Virus record (IMG/VR): IMGVR_UViG_3300042308_001511
Span: 186,001-250,000 of that record
Reading direction: 5' to 3' (one strand)
Source of the DNA: a virus
DNA: 64,000 bases
The notes under the pieces were generated by a model. The model was not told the origin of the DNA. It made no database searches and worked only from the letters and a program-made list of their open reading frames with translations. The position numbers and the translations under genes are program-made. Within the stretch, counting starts at the first letter, position 1, and each line of letters starts with the position of its first letter. Below are positions 1-6,961 of the stretch, in pieces.

Positions 1-162
1 TATATGGAATACCAGACGTGGCCTGGTGGATACATTGAAGGTTTTATAAGAATGGATAGTGATGATCCAAGATTTGGTGAGTATATTGTTTGGACTTATA
101 TAAAGATGGATAAACTAAGAGACATAATTGAGAAATTTGAAAATAAAATAAAACTTTTTTAA
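1..162 (+). CDS. 3' end of an unidentified protein
   Basis: An open frame runs from the first base to a TAA at 160-162 and encodes at least 53 residues, ending in a charged, probably helical stretch (DKLRDIIEKFENKIKLF). The start lies outside the window. Its stop overlaps the ATG of the next gene by one base, so the two are probably translated together. I do not recognise a family. Confidence 0.6.
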   Translation, partial: YMEYQTWPGGYIEGFIRMDSDDPRFGEYIVWTYIKMDKLRDIIEKFENKIKLF

Positions 163-623
163 TGAGAATTGAATATATCAAAGATATTAATGGTCAAAAT
201 TATTTGGCTATAAAAGTCAAATTATCAAATATACAACCATTTTTGGATAGACTTGAATCTGAATTAGGTGAAGACTTTTTATTATACACTGGTAACCAAA
301 TTGCAAGAGATGGTGGTAAATATCATATAACTGTTATAAACGTTATGGATTACGGAAGATTGGTAAAATCTTTGGGGATGGATAAATTTTTATCAGGACT
401 TGAGCCTATTTTGGAATATGAAATAGATGATTTGGATATGTTAGGTGTTGGAAAAGCAGAGTCTAAAGGTAACACTTCATATTTTGTAGTTTGTGAATCT
501 GATAAATTAGATGCGGTGAGGACAAGATTTGGATTACCTAAACAGGACTTTCATATTACTTTAGGATTTGATAAAAAAGATGTTTTTGGTGTTACTAAGG
601 ACAAAAGTTCTTTGTTAGACTAA
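162..623 (+). CDS. 2H phosphoesterase-like protein
   Basis: This 153-residue protein carries two H-x-T motifs, YHITV (H55, T57) and FHITL (H131, T133), about 75 residues apart. That is the signature of the 2H phosphoesterase superfamily, whose two histidines line one active site and cleave cyclic or 2',3'-linked phosphodiesters. Members include RNA-repair and tRNA-processing enzymes and the T4 anti-CBASS enzyme Acb1, which has a similar length. The motifs are seen directly; the substrate cannot be read from the sequence. The start codon overlaps the stop of the upstream gene. An RNA-end-processing role is an equally good alternative to an anti-defence role. Confidence 0.7.
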   Translation: MRIEYIKDINGQNYLAIKVKLSNIQPFLDRLESELGEDFLLYTGNQIARDGGKYHITVINVMDYGRLVKSLGMDKFLSGLEPILEYEIDDLDMLGVGKAESKGNTSYFVVCESDKLDAVRTRFGLPKQDFHITLGFDKKDVFGVTKDKSSLLD

Positions 624-668
624 AAATGGGTTTTACACTATGATATATAATCAAAAAAATAGACACGA

Positions 669-953
669 ATGAGGCTTTACACTTACTATAGCATCGACGA
701 GTGCAACAATACCAAAAGACTGAAGAAAGAGCTCAATATATATGACCATCAGGGAAAGATTGAGTATGATTTTGACCGTGTTAATTCGATATTGAAAATT
801 GAGGATTTGGATCTTGAGGACAATGATGTAGAATATCTAATTGAATTATTCGAAGATCTTGAGGTGTATCCGAATATGGATATGGATGGTGATGATGGTG
901 ACGACGATGATAATTACGGATACTATGATCGTGATGATGATGACGATTACTAA
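669..953 (+). CDS. small protein with a very acidic C-terminus
   Basis: The 94-residue product has a mixed N-terminal part and a tail from about residue 72 made almost only of Asp, Gly and Tyr (GDDGDDDDNYGYY). The tail could mimic nucleic-acid charge or bind cations, but that is inference. The gene ends just before a strong hairpin terminator shared with the convergent gene. No family is recognised. Confidence 0.6.
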   Translation: MRLYTYYSIDECNNTKRLKKELNIYDHQGKIEYDFDRVNSILKIEDLDLEDNDVEYLIELFEDLEVYPNMDMDGDDGDDDDNYGYYDRDDDDDY

Positions 954-957
954 ATAA

Positions 958-987
958 AAAAAGAAGGCGATTGGCCTTCTTTTTTTA
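958..987. terminator. bidirectional hairpin terminator
   Basis: An 8-bp perfect stem (AAGAAGGC at 961-968, GCCTTCTT at 974-981) with a 5-base loop is followed by T's and preceded by A's. It lies between the convergent genes ending at 953 and 991 and can serve both. Confidence 0.85.
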
Positions 988-990
988 TTA

Positions 991-1218
991 TTAGTGGTTT
1001 ATGATTTCGAAAAGTTGGTCTTTTAGTTTCAACCTTTTTTTTCTCAATAGTGTAAGTTCATCATCTGTGTAAACCTCGTTGGATTCCAACCGATGTATAT
1101 CTTTATCGACTTTATGATAATCGTCGAAAAGTTTTCTGAAGTGATTGTCGCTAATCTTTAAATCGTGTATGCGTTGGTCATGCTTCTCAAATTCGTGGTG
1201 TAAATCGTGCTTTTCCAT
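991..1218 (-). CDS. DUF465/YdcH-like small helical protein
   Basis: The 75-residue protein has the pattern of the YdcH (DUF465) family: an N-terminal helix with H/E/K-rich heptads, then a second helix with ESNEVYTDDELTLLRKKRL, close to the family's D-x-E-L-x-x-L-K-K-x-R-L end. These proteins form a helical hairpin of unknown function. It is transcribed toward the terminator at 958-987. The family assignment is moderately sure; its role in a phage is unknown. Confidence 0.6.
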   Translation of the reverse strand: MEKHDLHHEFEKHDQRIHDLKISDNHFRKLFDDYHKVDKDIHRLESNEVYTDDELTLLRKKRLKLKDQLFEIINH

Positions 1219-1296
1219 AATACTTCCTTATTTTTGTATATAAGTTATATACATTATGTGCAGTTTGGTTTTTTCTTAAAATAAATATATAAATCA

Positions 1297-1560
1297 GTGA
1301 AAAATTTGATTTTTGTCATATTGTTGTTTATTAGTCTTTCGACATTGTCACAGAAGACTAAAAAACCTATTGTTAGAGACAGTATAGTTGAGATTATTTA
1401 CACAGATGGAACTCATCGAAAGATGGTTTGGGTAAATGATAGCACCGTAATGTTAGTTATGAGTGATGTTAAAGGTCGTGGCTTCTCTAAGGCATACATA
1501 GATCCGGAATTTGCCACCAGAGAAAAAAGAATTTATTTTATAATAAAATTCGAGGACTAA
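1297..1560 (+). CDS. small secreted or membrane-anchored protein
   Basis: The only in-frame start that keeps the hydrophobic leader is GTG at 1297. The first 19 residues (KNLIFVILLFISLSTLSQ) look like a signal peptide cleaved near SLS-Q. The remaining ~68 residues contain a short beta-rich segment (DSIVEIIYTDGTHRKMVWV). The 3' end overlaps the convergent HNH gene by four bases. Export to the periplasm is likely from the leader; function is unknown. Confidence 0.55.
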   Translation: MKNLIFVILLFISLSTLSQKTKKPIVRDSIVEIIYTDGTHRKMVWVNDSTVMLVMSDVKGRGFSKAYIDPEFATREKRIYFIIKFED

Positions 1561-2294
1561 GACATCTTATTACTTTTCCTTAGGTTATCTTCCCAATAAA
1601 GAGGTTGGAAGTTAGTGTAATGGTTTAACTTGTAGACTTCCTCTTCGTTCTGTGCGGACGATATTGGTATGATGTGATCCATATGCCAATAAGTTCCCTG
1701 GTTTTCCCAACACATGTTTTCGTCGAATTGTGATTCGAGATGTAGTTTAAACTCCTCGAAGGTACATCCCAGTATTTCTATGGTCTTTTTTGATTTTTCG
1801 GTAAAGCATCTTTTTACCGAGTTTCTTATAAGTGAACGTATATTGAATTTCATTTTGAAGAAAGGATCGGTTTTGAGTTTTTCGGTTACGTATTCTTTCT
1901 TTTTTTCTTTTTGATTGTTAGTGTGGTAGTTTTCTCTTTTTTTTATTTTTAAGAGCTCTTTTTTATCAGTAGAAAGATTTCGATAATATTCTTTTTTCCT
2001 CTCTGATACTAAGTCTTTATTGTTCTCGCGAAATTCCTTCTGTTTCTCCTTAATCGTATCTGAATTTTTTTCACGATACTCCTTAAAATACTCGTTTCTA
2101 TTGTTTTCCAATTTATATTTTCTATAATACTCTTTATGTTTTTCTTTATTGTTCTGGTAATATGTTGGATCGTACTCCTTTTTATATCTTTCACCAGAAC
2201 ACTTCTTACAATAATAACCTTTCGGTTTATTGTTTTTGAGATAGAAATCCGAATAGTGTTTATCGGTATCACATCCTTTACACCTTCTTTCCAT
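1557..2294 (-). CDS. HNH homing-type endonuclease with N-terminal zinc ribbon
   Basis: The 245-residue protein starts with a four-cysteine zinc ribbon (CKGC near residue 5 and CKKC near 29), continues with about 100 residues rich in Lys, Glu, Asn and Tyr, and ends with an HNH nuclease: WHMDHIIPISS, then HYTNFQPLYW and NLRKSNK. The H, N and H positions of the beta-beta-alpha-metal fold are all visible. Such free-standing HNH enzymes are mobile genes that cut alleles lacking them. The start overlaps the end of a 44-residue zinc protein upstream. Confidence 0.85.
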   Translation of the reverse strand: MERRCKGCDTDKHYSDFYLKNNKPKGYYCKKCSGERYKKEYDPTYYQNNKEKHKEYYRKYKLENNRNEYFKEYREKNSDTIKEKQKEFRENNKDLVSERKKEYYRNLSTDKKELLKIKKRENYHTNNQKEKKKEYVTEKLKTDPFFKMKFNIRSLIRNSVKRCFTEKSKKTIEILGCTFEEFKLHLESQFDENMCWENQGTYWHMDHIIPISSAQNEEEVYKLNHYTNFQPLYWEDNLRKSNKMS

Positions 2295-2412
2295 TTTTGA
2301 TATTTCTATTTTTTATGCTCCTACGATACATATTTTTACAAGCTCTCCTACAAAATACGGCATGTAATCTCATATCAACTATCTCTTTCTCACACCATTT
2401 ACATTTCTTCAT
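2278..2412 (-). CDS. 44-residue zinc-finger peptide coupled to the HNH gene
   Basis: Reading the minus strand from ATG at 2412 gives a 44-residue protein with C4-x2-C7 and C21-x3-C25 (MKKCKWCEK..., VFCRRACKNMYRR) and a basic tail. The second pair resembles the F-C-x-x-x-C-R-N-x-Y-R zinc motif often found with HNH enzymes and short DNA-binding proteins. Its TAA overlaps the HNH start region by 17 bases, so the pair is probably one transcript. It could supply extra DNA binding. Confidence 0.55.
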   Translation of the reverse strand: MKKCKWCEKEIVDMRLHAVFCRRACKNMYRRSIKNRNIKNGKKV

Positions 2413-2467
2413 ACGATATATATAAAAATTTATGTATCCCTTTTCGTTTTTATTTGGATGAAATACC

Positions 2468-2475
2468 TATATTTG
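2468..2475 (+). promoter_or_regulatory. Bacteroidota-type promoter (-7 element)
   Basis: TATATTTG matches TAnnTTTG and is followed by TAGAGAAGAAACAA, almost the same context as at 5623, 58967 and 60087. It lies 48 bases upstream of the ATG at 2523. The -33 TTG is poor here. Confidence 0.65.
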
Positions 2476-2522
2476 TAGAGAAGAAACAATAACACTAATA
2501 ACAAATCTAAAAACGAGATATT

Positions 2523-3146
2523 ATGAGTAACTTATTTGCCAAAGCGAAAAAAACAGCACCAGCCAAAACTACTAAGGCTAAGGAACAAAAAGTTAGAATC
2601 CCGGTTGAGGATCCAGACTTCTTCGAGAAGGTTTCAAAGTTGGAGGAGTTGAATGATAGTATGAAATCTGCCAAAGCTAAAGCTGATCTTATCTCTGATG
2701 AGTTAAAGGGCATCGCCAAAGACAAATGGGTTGAATTGTACCAAGATACGAAAAAGAACCCTGAGTCTGTGATGATTGTACAGGAGAACGCGATTGGTGA
2801 CACAGCACAGTTTATGTTCGTACCTACTGATCGTTATATCACAATCAACGAGGAGCGTGCTGAGGAGTTGAAGGAGGTATACGGTGACGACATCGTAGAC
2901 GAGAAGACTACATTCTCATTCGATGATCTAATGATTGAGAAGTATGGAGAGATTCTTTCTGAGTTGATTGAGAATTGTGATGAAATTCCCGACAAAGATA
3001 AAGAAAAGATTATCAAAGCTACGACTAGCTACTCTGTTGCAAAAGGAACAATTGATAAGTTCTTAGTGTATGGTGAGGCAGTGGAATTGATGGAGACGGT
3101 CAAACCAGTCGTTGCGATCAAGAATGTCGAAGTAATCAAAGGATAA
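2523..3146 (+). CDS. unidentified phage protein with Lys/Ala-rich N-terminus
   Basis: The 207-residue protein has a basic, Ala/Lys-rich N-terminus (about residues 5-25), a helical coiled segment (about 30-70) and an acidic C-terminal half. It has its own consensus-like promoter and is set alone between a homing-endonuclease island and a structured RNA region, which suggests independent, perhaps strong expression. GC content and codon choice (many CGT, GAG, ATC) resemble the MoxR gene at 5666. No known domain is recognised. Confidence 0.75.
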   Translation: MSNLFAKAKKTAPAKTTKAKEQKVRIPVEDPDFFEKVSKLEELNDSMKSAKAKADLISDELKGIAKDKWVELYQDTKKNPESVMIVQENAIGDTAQFMFVPTDRYITINEERAEELKEVYGDDIVDEKTTFSFDDLMIEKYGEILSELIENCDEIPDKDKEKIIKATTSYSVAKGTIDKFLVYGEAVELMETVKPVVAIKNVEVIKG

Positions 3147-3202
3147 CACACTCACGAGTTGGTAATCCGCTGTAAAACAAATTTTTGTTTCTCGTATATA
3201 AT

Positions 3203-3290
3203 GTGCCCGGCAAAGCCTCTTCTCTAACTTATCGTTAGAGAACGTAGCCGGCAGGAGTAGCCCAGAAACGTACTGGGTGACGCCTCCTGA
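3203..3290 (+). ncRNA. putative structured RNA or structured 5' leader
   Basis: Three nested stems can be drawn by eye: TGCCCGGC (3203-3210) with GCCGGCA (3247-3253), allowing one bulged C; inside it a perfect 9-bp hairpin TTCTCTAAC / GTTAGAGAA (3220-3242); and next to it AGGAG / CTCCT enclosing CCCAG / CTGGG with a 7-base loop. The GC-rich stems stand out against AT-rich flanks. CGTATATAAT just upstream may be a promoter. No T-run follows, so it may be a leader of the gene at 3313 rather than a free RNA. It matches no RNA class I know. Confidence 0.45.
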
Positions 3291-3312
3291 TTATAAAAAA
3301 TATATTTCGAAT

Positions 3313-3501
3313 ATGGACTACGTAATAGATAACAAAATGAAAGAAATTATAGTTGGATTAGCTAAGTCTCTTCCGAACGACCAGGATCTCGGAAAACGAT
3401 TCAGAAGTGAACAGGTCTTCCACGGCATCAGCTTGGAATTTCCGAATGATCAGGAATTGGGTAAAGAATTGAGAAAAATATATTTAATATCTAATAAGTA
3501 A
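3313..3501 (+). CDS. small protein with two PNDQ-LGK repeats
   Basis: I prefer ATG at 3313 (62 residues) to the GTG at 3277, which falls inside the structured RNA hairpin. The protein contains two copies of the same element, LPNDQDLGKRFR and FPNDQELGKELR, about 23 residues apart. The P-N-D-Q-x-L-G motif looks like a short helical module; its function is not known to me. It sits between a structured RNA and a homing endonuclease. Confidence 0.6.
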   Translation: MDYVIDNKMKEIIVGLAKSLPNDQDLGKRFRSEQVFHGISLEFPNDQELGKELRKIYLISNK

Positions 3502-3533
3502 TAGAAATATGGTGTCTTTTATATATAGATACT

Positions 3534-5453
3534 ATGACTAGATATGAAATTATTGAGAAAATAACTGGTAATAAACCAGTTTGTGTTAAAGAAAGTTATT
3601 TTTCTAAAAATCATAAAGAAATTTATGATAACATTATTGTGCATTATGACCGGTCAATGGTTATAATGCCTATTTTATTTAAAGAAAAAATATGGCTTTG
3701 GGTAAATGAAAAAAAGGATTTACCGAAGTGTCACTGTGGTAATTATACTAAGTTTAGTAGTTGGAAGGATGGTTATAGAAGAAACTGTTCGGTTAAGTGT
3801 TCATCTATTGATCCACTTCGTGTTGAGAATTGTAAAAAATCTGTATATGAAAAATATGGATCTGAAAGTTATTTCAATAGTGATGATTGTAAAAAGAAGA
3901 CAATTGAAAAAAACTTAGAAAAATGGGGAGTCAATCATTATTCTAAGACAGATGAATATAAAGAAAAAATTAGGGAAACTAATAGAAGTAAATGGGGAGT
4001 TGACCATTATTCTAAGACAGATGAATTTAGAGAAAGGGTAAAAGAAACTAATTTAAAGAATTTGGGAGTTGAGAATCCATTCCAATCGGAAGTTATTAAG
4101 GACAAAATACGTGAAGTTAATATATCAAAATGGGGAGTTGATAATTACACAAAGACTGATGAGTATATAGAAAGGGTAAAAGAGACAAACCAGAATAAAT
4201 GGGGTTCTGAATGGTATACACAAACAGAATACTGGAAAGAGAAAACTAAAGAAACTTCATTGAATAAGTGGGGAGTTGATCATTATTCTAAGACGGATGA
4301 TTTTAAGGAAAAGGTTAAACAGACTTCATTGGATAAGTGGGGAGTTACAAGTTACACTAAAACAGATGAGTATAAGAATAAGACTAAGTTAACAAATATA
4401 CAACGTTGGGGTGATGTAAGTCACACACTAAATGAGATATATCGTGTTGAGAATTATGGTGTTGCACAGAATAAAAATTACATAAAACATTTAGGTAATG
4501 GTTACAACTTATTTGGTTGTGATTGTGGATGTACGCATGAGTTTGAGATATTAACCACTACATATATATCAAGATTTACGTCAGGGTCTTCTTTATGTAC
4601 AATTTGTTATCCAGTTGGTAAGACTAAGTCTTTTATGGAACAAGACGTTTTTGATTTCATTAGTTCTAATTATTCTGGTGAAATCGTTTCTGGTTATAGA
4701 GATGGTTTAGAAATTGATATTTATTTGCCTGAGTTGTCATTGGGTTTCGAATTCAATGGACTTTGGTGGCATTCTGATAAAAGACTGGATAAAGATTATC
4801 ATTACAATAAAATGAAGTATTTCAATAATAAGGGTATTAGAATCTTTAGTATATGGGAAGATGATTGGGTTAGTCGAAAAGATATATTGAAATCTCAGAT
4901 TGTAAATATTTTGAATAATACTGATAAAAGAATATTTGCACGTAAGTGTAGTGTTTGTGAAATTTCGGTAGTGGATATTCGTAAATTTTTAGGTGATAAT
5001 CATATACAGGGTTTTGTAAATAGTGTTGTTAAATTGGGTTTATTTTATGATGGTGAGCTTGTTTCTGTAATGTCATTCGATAAATTTGAAGGTCGTAAAA
5101 AGATGAATGGTGATGACTGGAATTTGAATAGATTCTGTAATAAGTTAGACCATATTGTTGTGGGTGGTGCATCTAAATTGTTTAGTTATTTTGTAAATAA
5201 TTGGAAACCGAACAGGGTTATAAGTTATGCTGATCAGGATTGGAGTGTTGGTAATATGTATATTAAGTTAGGTTTTGAAATTGTTTCTGAGGGTAAACCT
5301 GATTATAAATACCTTATTGGTAAAAAGAGAATTCATAAGTCAAAGTTTAGAAAATCTAAATTAGGTTTATCTGAAAGTAAAGAGATGGAAAAAAGAGGTA
5401 TACCAAAGGTCTGGGATTGTGGTAAAATTAAATTAGAAATTAAATTCAATTAG
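3534..5453 (+). CDS. large homing-type endonuclease with DNA-recognition repeats and Vsr-like nuclease domain
   Basis: The 639-residue protein has an N-terminal zinc region (KCHCGN and RNCSVKCSS, about residues 62-95), nine ~23-residue repeats around K-W-G-V-x-x-Y-(S/T)-K-T-D-E (about 104-300), another C-x-C pair (GCDCGCTHEF, about 330), then a PD-(D/E)XK/Vsr-like core (LEIDIYLPEL, FEFNGLWWHS, KGIRIFSIWEDDW, about 395-455). The C-terminal ~170 residues (ISYADQDWSVGNMYIKLGF) match a domain common in phage Hef-like homing enzymes. The repeats probably read DNA in modular fashion. It lies just upstream of a tRNA-like gene, a frequent homing target. Confidence 0.8.
   Translation: MTRYEIIEKITGNKPVCVKESYFSKNHKEIYDNIIVHYDRSMVIMPILFKEKIWLWVNEKKDLPKCHCGNYTKFSSWKDGYRRNCSVKCSSIDPLRVENCKKSVYEKYGSESYFNSDDCKKKTIEKNLEKWGVNHYSKTDEYKEKIRETNRSKWGVDHYSKTDEFRERVKETNLKNLGVENPFQSEVIKDKIREVNISKWGVDNYTKTDEYIERVKETNQNKWGSEWYTQTEYWKEKTKETSLNKWGVDHYSKTDDFKEKVKQTSLDKWGVTSYTKTDEYKNKTKLTNIQRWGDVSHTLNEIYRVENYGVAQNKNYIKHLGNGYNLFGCDCGCTHEFEILTTTYISRFTSGSSLCTICYPVGKTKSFMEQDVFDFISSNYSGEIVSGYRDGLEIDIYLPELSLGFEFNGLWWHSDKRLDKDYHYNKMKYFNNKGIRIFSIWEDDWVSRKDILKSQIVNILNNTDKRIFARKCSVCEISVVDIRKFLGDNHIQGFVNSVVKLGLFYDGELVSVMSFDKFEGRKKMNGDDWNLNRFCNKLDHIVVGGASKLFSYFVNNWKPNRVISYADQDWSVGNMYIKLGFEIVSEGKPDYKYLIGKKRIHKSKFRKSKLGLSESKEMEKRGIPKVWDCGKIKLEIKFN
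3845..4440 (+). repeat. coding tandem repeats (~69-72 bases) in the homing endonuclease
   Basis: Nine degenerate units encode (K/R)-(W/Y/L)-G-x-x-x-x-(S/T/F) followed by K-T-D-E-Y-x-E-(K/R). Two neighbouring units start 69 bases apart near 3921 and 3990. The fourth unit (NLGVENPFQSE) and last unit (RWGDVSHTLNE) are the most divergent. Confidence 0.75.
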
Positions 5454-5454
5454 A

Positions 5455-5484
5455 TTGTAAATTTAGATTTTAGTCGTATATTTG
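5455..5484 (+). promoter_or_regulatory. promoter of the tRNA-like RNA
   Basis: TTG at 5455-5457 and TATATTTG at 5477-5484 are separated by 19 bases, the best full match to the Bacteroidota promoter in the window. The predicted start falls within a few bases of the first base of the tRNA-like fold at 5491. Confidence 0.75.
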
Positions 5485-5490
5485 TTCTGT

Positions 5491-5557
5491 GAGTAGGTTG
5501 GTAACGCATGTATAATGTAGGTCGTTGTGGATGTAAAGGTTCGAGTCCTTTCTACTC
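5491..5557 (+). ncRNA. tRNA-like RNA without a recognisable anticodon arm
   Basis: GAGTAG (5491-5496) pairs with CTACTC (5552-5557) as an acceptor-like stem. AAAGG-TTCGAGT-CCTTT (5535-5551) is a perfect T-arm with a consensus TTCRANY loop. The 38 bases between have the length of a D-arm plus anticodon arm, but no 5-bp stem with 7-base loop can be drawn; instead GTAACG / CGTTGT (5501-5506, 5523-5528) encloses a 16-base loop. A promoter lies directly upstream and TTTTT directly downstream, with no encoded CCA. It is either a decayed tRNA or a deliberate tRNA mimic. Confidence 0.6.
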
Positions 5558-5602
5558 TTTTTATCTAAATTCAATCTGATAAAAAAAATTAGAAAGATTA
5601 GG

Positions 5603-5630
5603 TTGTAAATAAAAAAAGTAATTATATTTG
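5603..5630 (+). promoter_or_regulatory. promoter of the MoxR-type ATPase gene
   Basis: TTG at 5603-5605 and TATATTTG at 5623-5630 are 17 bases apart, followed by TAGAGTAAAAATAAAC. The ATG at 5666 lies 35 bases downstream in an A-rich leader. Confidence 0.75.
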
Positions 5631-5665
5631 TAGAGTAAAAATAAACATAAACTAAAAACAGAAAT

Positions 5666-6823
5666 ATGAGTAACGATTTAGCAACAAAGAATATGGAAAA
5701 CACAAAAGTAGGCAGTATGCCACAATGGATGCTTGAGAAGCTCCACTTATTGACAGATAAAGAGAACGAATACTTATCACTTATGTGGCCTAAGTATGGA
5801 GTTTTGTTCATAACTGCGAAGCCCGGTGTTGCGAAGTCTGCGATTGGTTTGTCAATTGCTAAGAAGTTGGGAATGAGATATATCGATATGCGTTTGTCGA
5901 TGTCTGACGAGGGTGACTTCAAATACCCATACTTAGAGGATTTAGAGTATGATGGTAAGACTTACAAAGTTTCTGGCTACGCTGTGCCGAGATGGGCATT
6001 CGATGCTAACCAGACTCCAACAATCATCCACTTTGAAGAGTTGAACCGTGCTCCTCAGTTCGTAAGAAACGCAGCCTTACAAATCTTGTTAGAGCGTGAG
6101 ATTGGAGACTTCAAATTCAACGATAACGTTCTAATGATGGCATCGGGTAACTTAGGTGACGAGGATGCTACAGACGTAGAAGAGTTCGATGCGGCTTTGA
6201 ACAACCGTTTGATTCACATCGACCACGTGTTGGCAGTGAATGAGTGGATTGAAGACTTCGCCACTGAAAAATGTCACCGCTTGGTTGTCCAGTATATCAA
6301 GACTCACCCTGAGCAGTTGTATAAGACATCAGACAACGCGAAAGGATACGCAACACCGCGTTCTTGGACTATGATGTCGAAGTTCATCACTGAGAACTTT
6401 GGAATGGACGCAGACCCGCGAGAGTTCTTACCTCGTTTGAGAAGAGTGGCACACGGCTATGTAGGAAACTCTGCTCACAAGTTCCTTCAATACTGCGAGG
6501 ATATGATGAACATCAACATCCAGGATGTCCTAAACAACTTCGACGGCATCAAAAAGGACTTGGCAAAATACAACCGAGACAAAAACTCAGAGTTGATTCA
6601 GTCCTTGAAAGAGTTGAACATCTCTGACTTCACAGAGAAACAACTTGGCAACATCGTGAAGTTCTTGAACGGCGTGGGTGATGATGAAAAAACAGCATAT
6701 TTGTTGTGGATTCTCGACAACGTGCCGAACATCGGCGAGCCGAAAATCAAGAAGTTCTTACTCAAGTTCGAGGATTTGTTGAGAACGATCAAAAAGATCA
6801 ACAAGCCTGGTTCGGCTAAATAG
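5666..6823 (+). CDS. MoxR-type AAA+ ATPase
   Basis: The 385-residue protein has Walker A AKPGVAKSA (51-59), Walker B TIIHFEELNRA with E124/E125, sensor 1 MMASGNLGDE (N162) and an arginine-rich ALNNRL segment after it, the layout of MoxR/dynein-related (AAA_5) ATPases. Such ATPases remodel partner proteins, often with a VWA-domain partner, which is not seen here. It is transcribed alone from a strong promoter and ends in a GC-rich terminator. The Walker A glycine at the usual first position is Ala, as in some family members. The substrate is unknown. Confidence 0.85.
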   Translation: MSNDLATKNMENTKVGSMPQWMLEKLHLLTDKENEYLSLMWPKYGVLFITAKPGVAKSAIGLSIAKKLGMRYIDMRLSMSDEGDFKYPYLEDLEYDGKTYKVSGYAVPRWAFDANQTPTIIHFEELNRAPQFVRNAALQILLEREIGDFKFNDNVLMMASGNLGDEDATDVEEFDAALNNRLIHIDHVLAVNEWIEDFATEKCHRLVVQYIKTHPEQLYKTSDNAKGYATPRSWTMMSKFITENFGMDADPREFLPRLRRVAHGYVGNSAHKFLQYCEDMMNINIQDVLNNFDGIKKDLAKYNRDKNSELIQSLKELNISDFTEKQLGNIVKFLNGVGDDEKTAYLLWILDNVPNIGEPKIKKFLLKFEDLLRTIKKINKPGSAK

Positions 6824-6848
6824 AAAGAGGCGCGTAAGCGCCTTTTCT
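6824..6848 (+). terminator. hairpin terminator after the MoxR gene
   Basis: GGCGC (6829-6833), loop GTAA, GCGCC (6838-6842), extended by AAAGA / TTTTCTTT flanks. Confidence 0.85.
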
Positions 6849-6868
6849 TTTAAACATAATCGAACTTT

Positions 6869-6961
6869 GTGAATATACTGATTGAGATAAGTGATGAACT
6901 TATTAATAAACAGGTTTCGGTCACAACATACACAGATAATTTTAGATATAAACCACAATGA
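6869..6961 (+). CDS. 30-residue peptide translationally coupled to the YkuK-like gene
   Basis: A GTG at 6869 opens a 30-codon frame (MNILIEISDEL...) whose TGA overlaps the ATG of the next gene in ATGA form, the coupling used throughout this genome. The composition looks protein-like and the start lies shortly after the terminator. It may be a real micro-protein or a leader peptide. Evidence is limited to the overlap and open frame. Confidence 0.35.
   Translation: MNILIEISDELINKQVSVTTYTDNFRYKPQ

Noticed and set aside
3150-3533. Group I intron with encoded endonuclease
   Set aside because: No P/Q/R/S-like conserved core could be found and no interrupted host gene flanks it; the endonucleases look free-standing.
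5491-5557. Ordinary tRNA gene
   Set aside because: Acceptor-like stem and T-arm are good, but no anticodon stem-loop or standard D-arm can be drawn, so no amino acid can be assigned.
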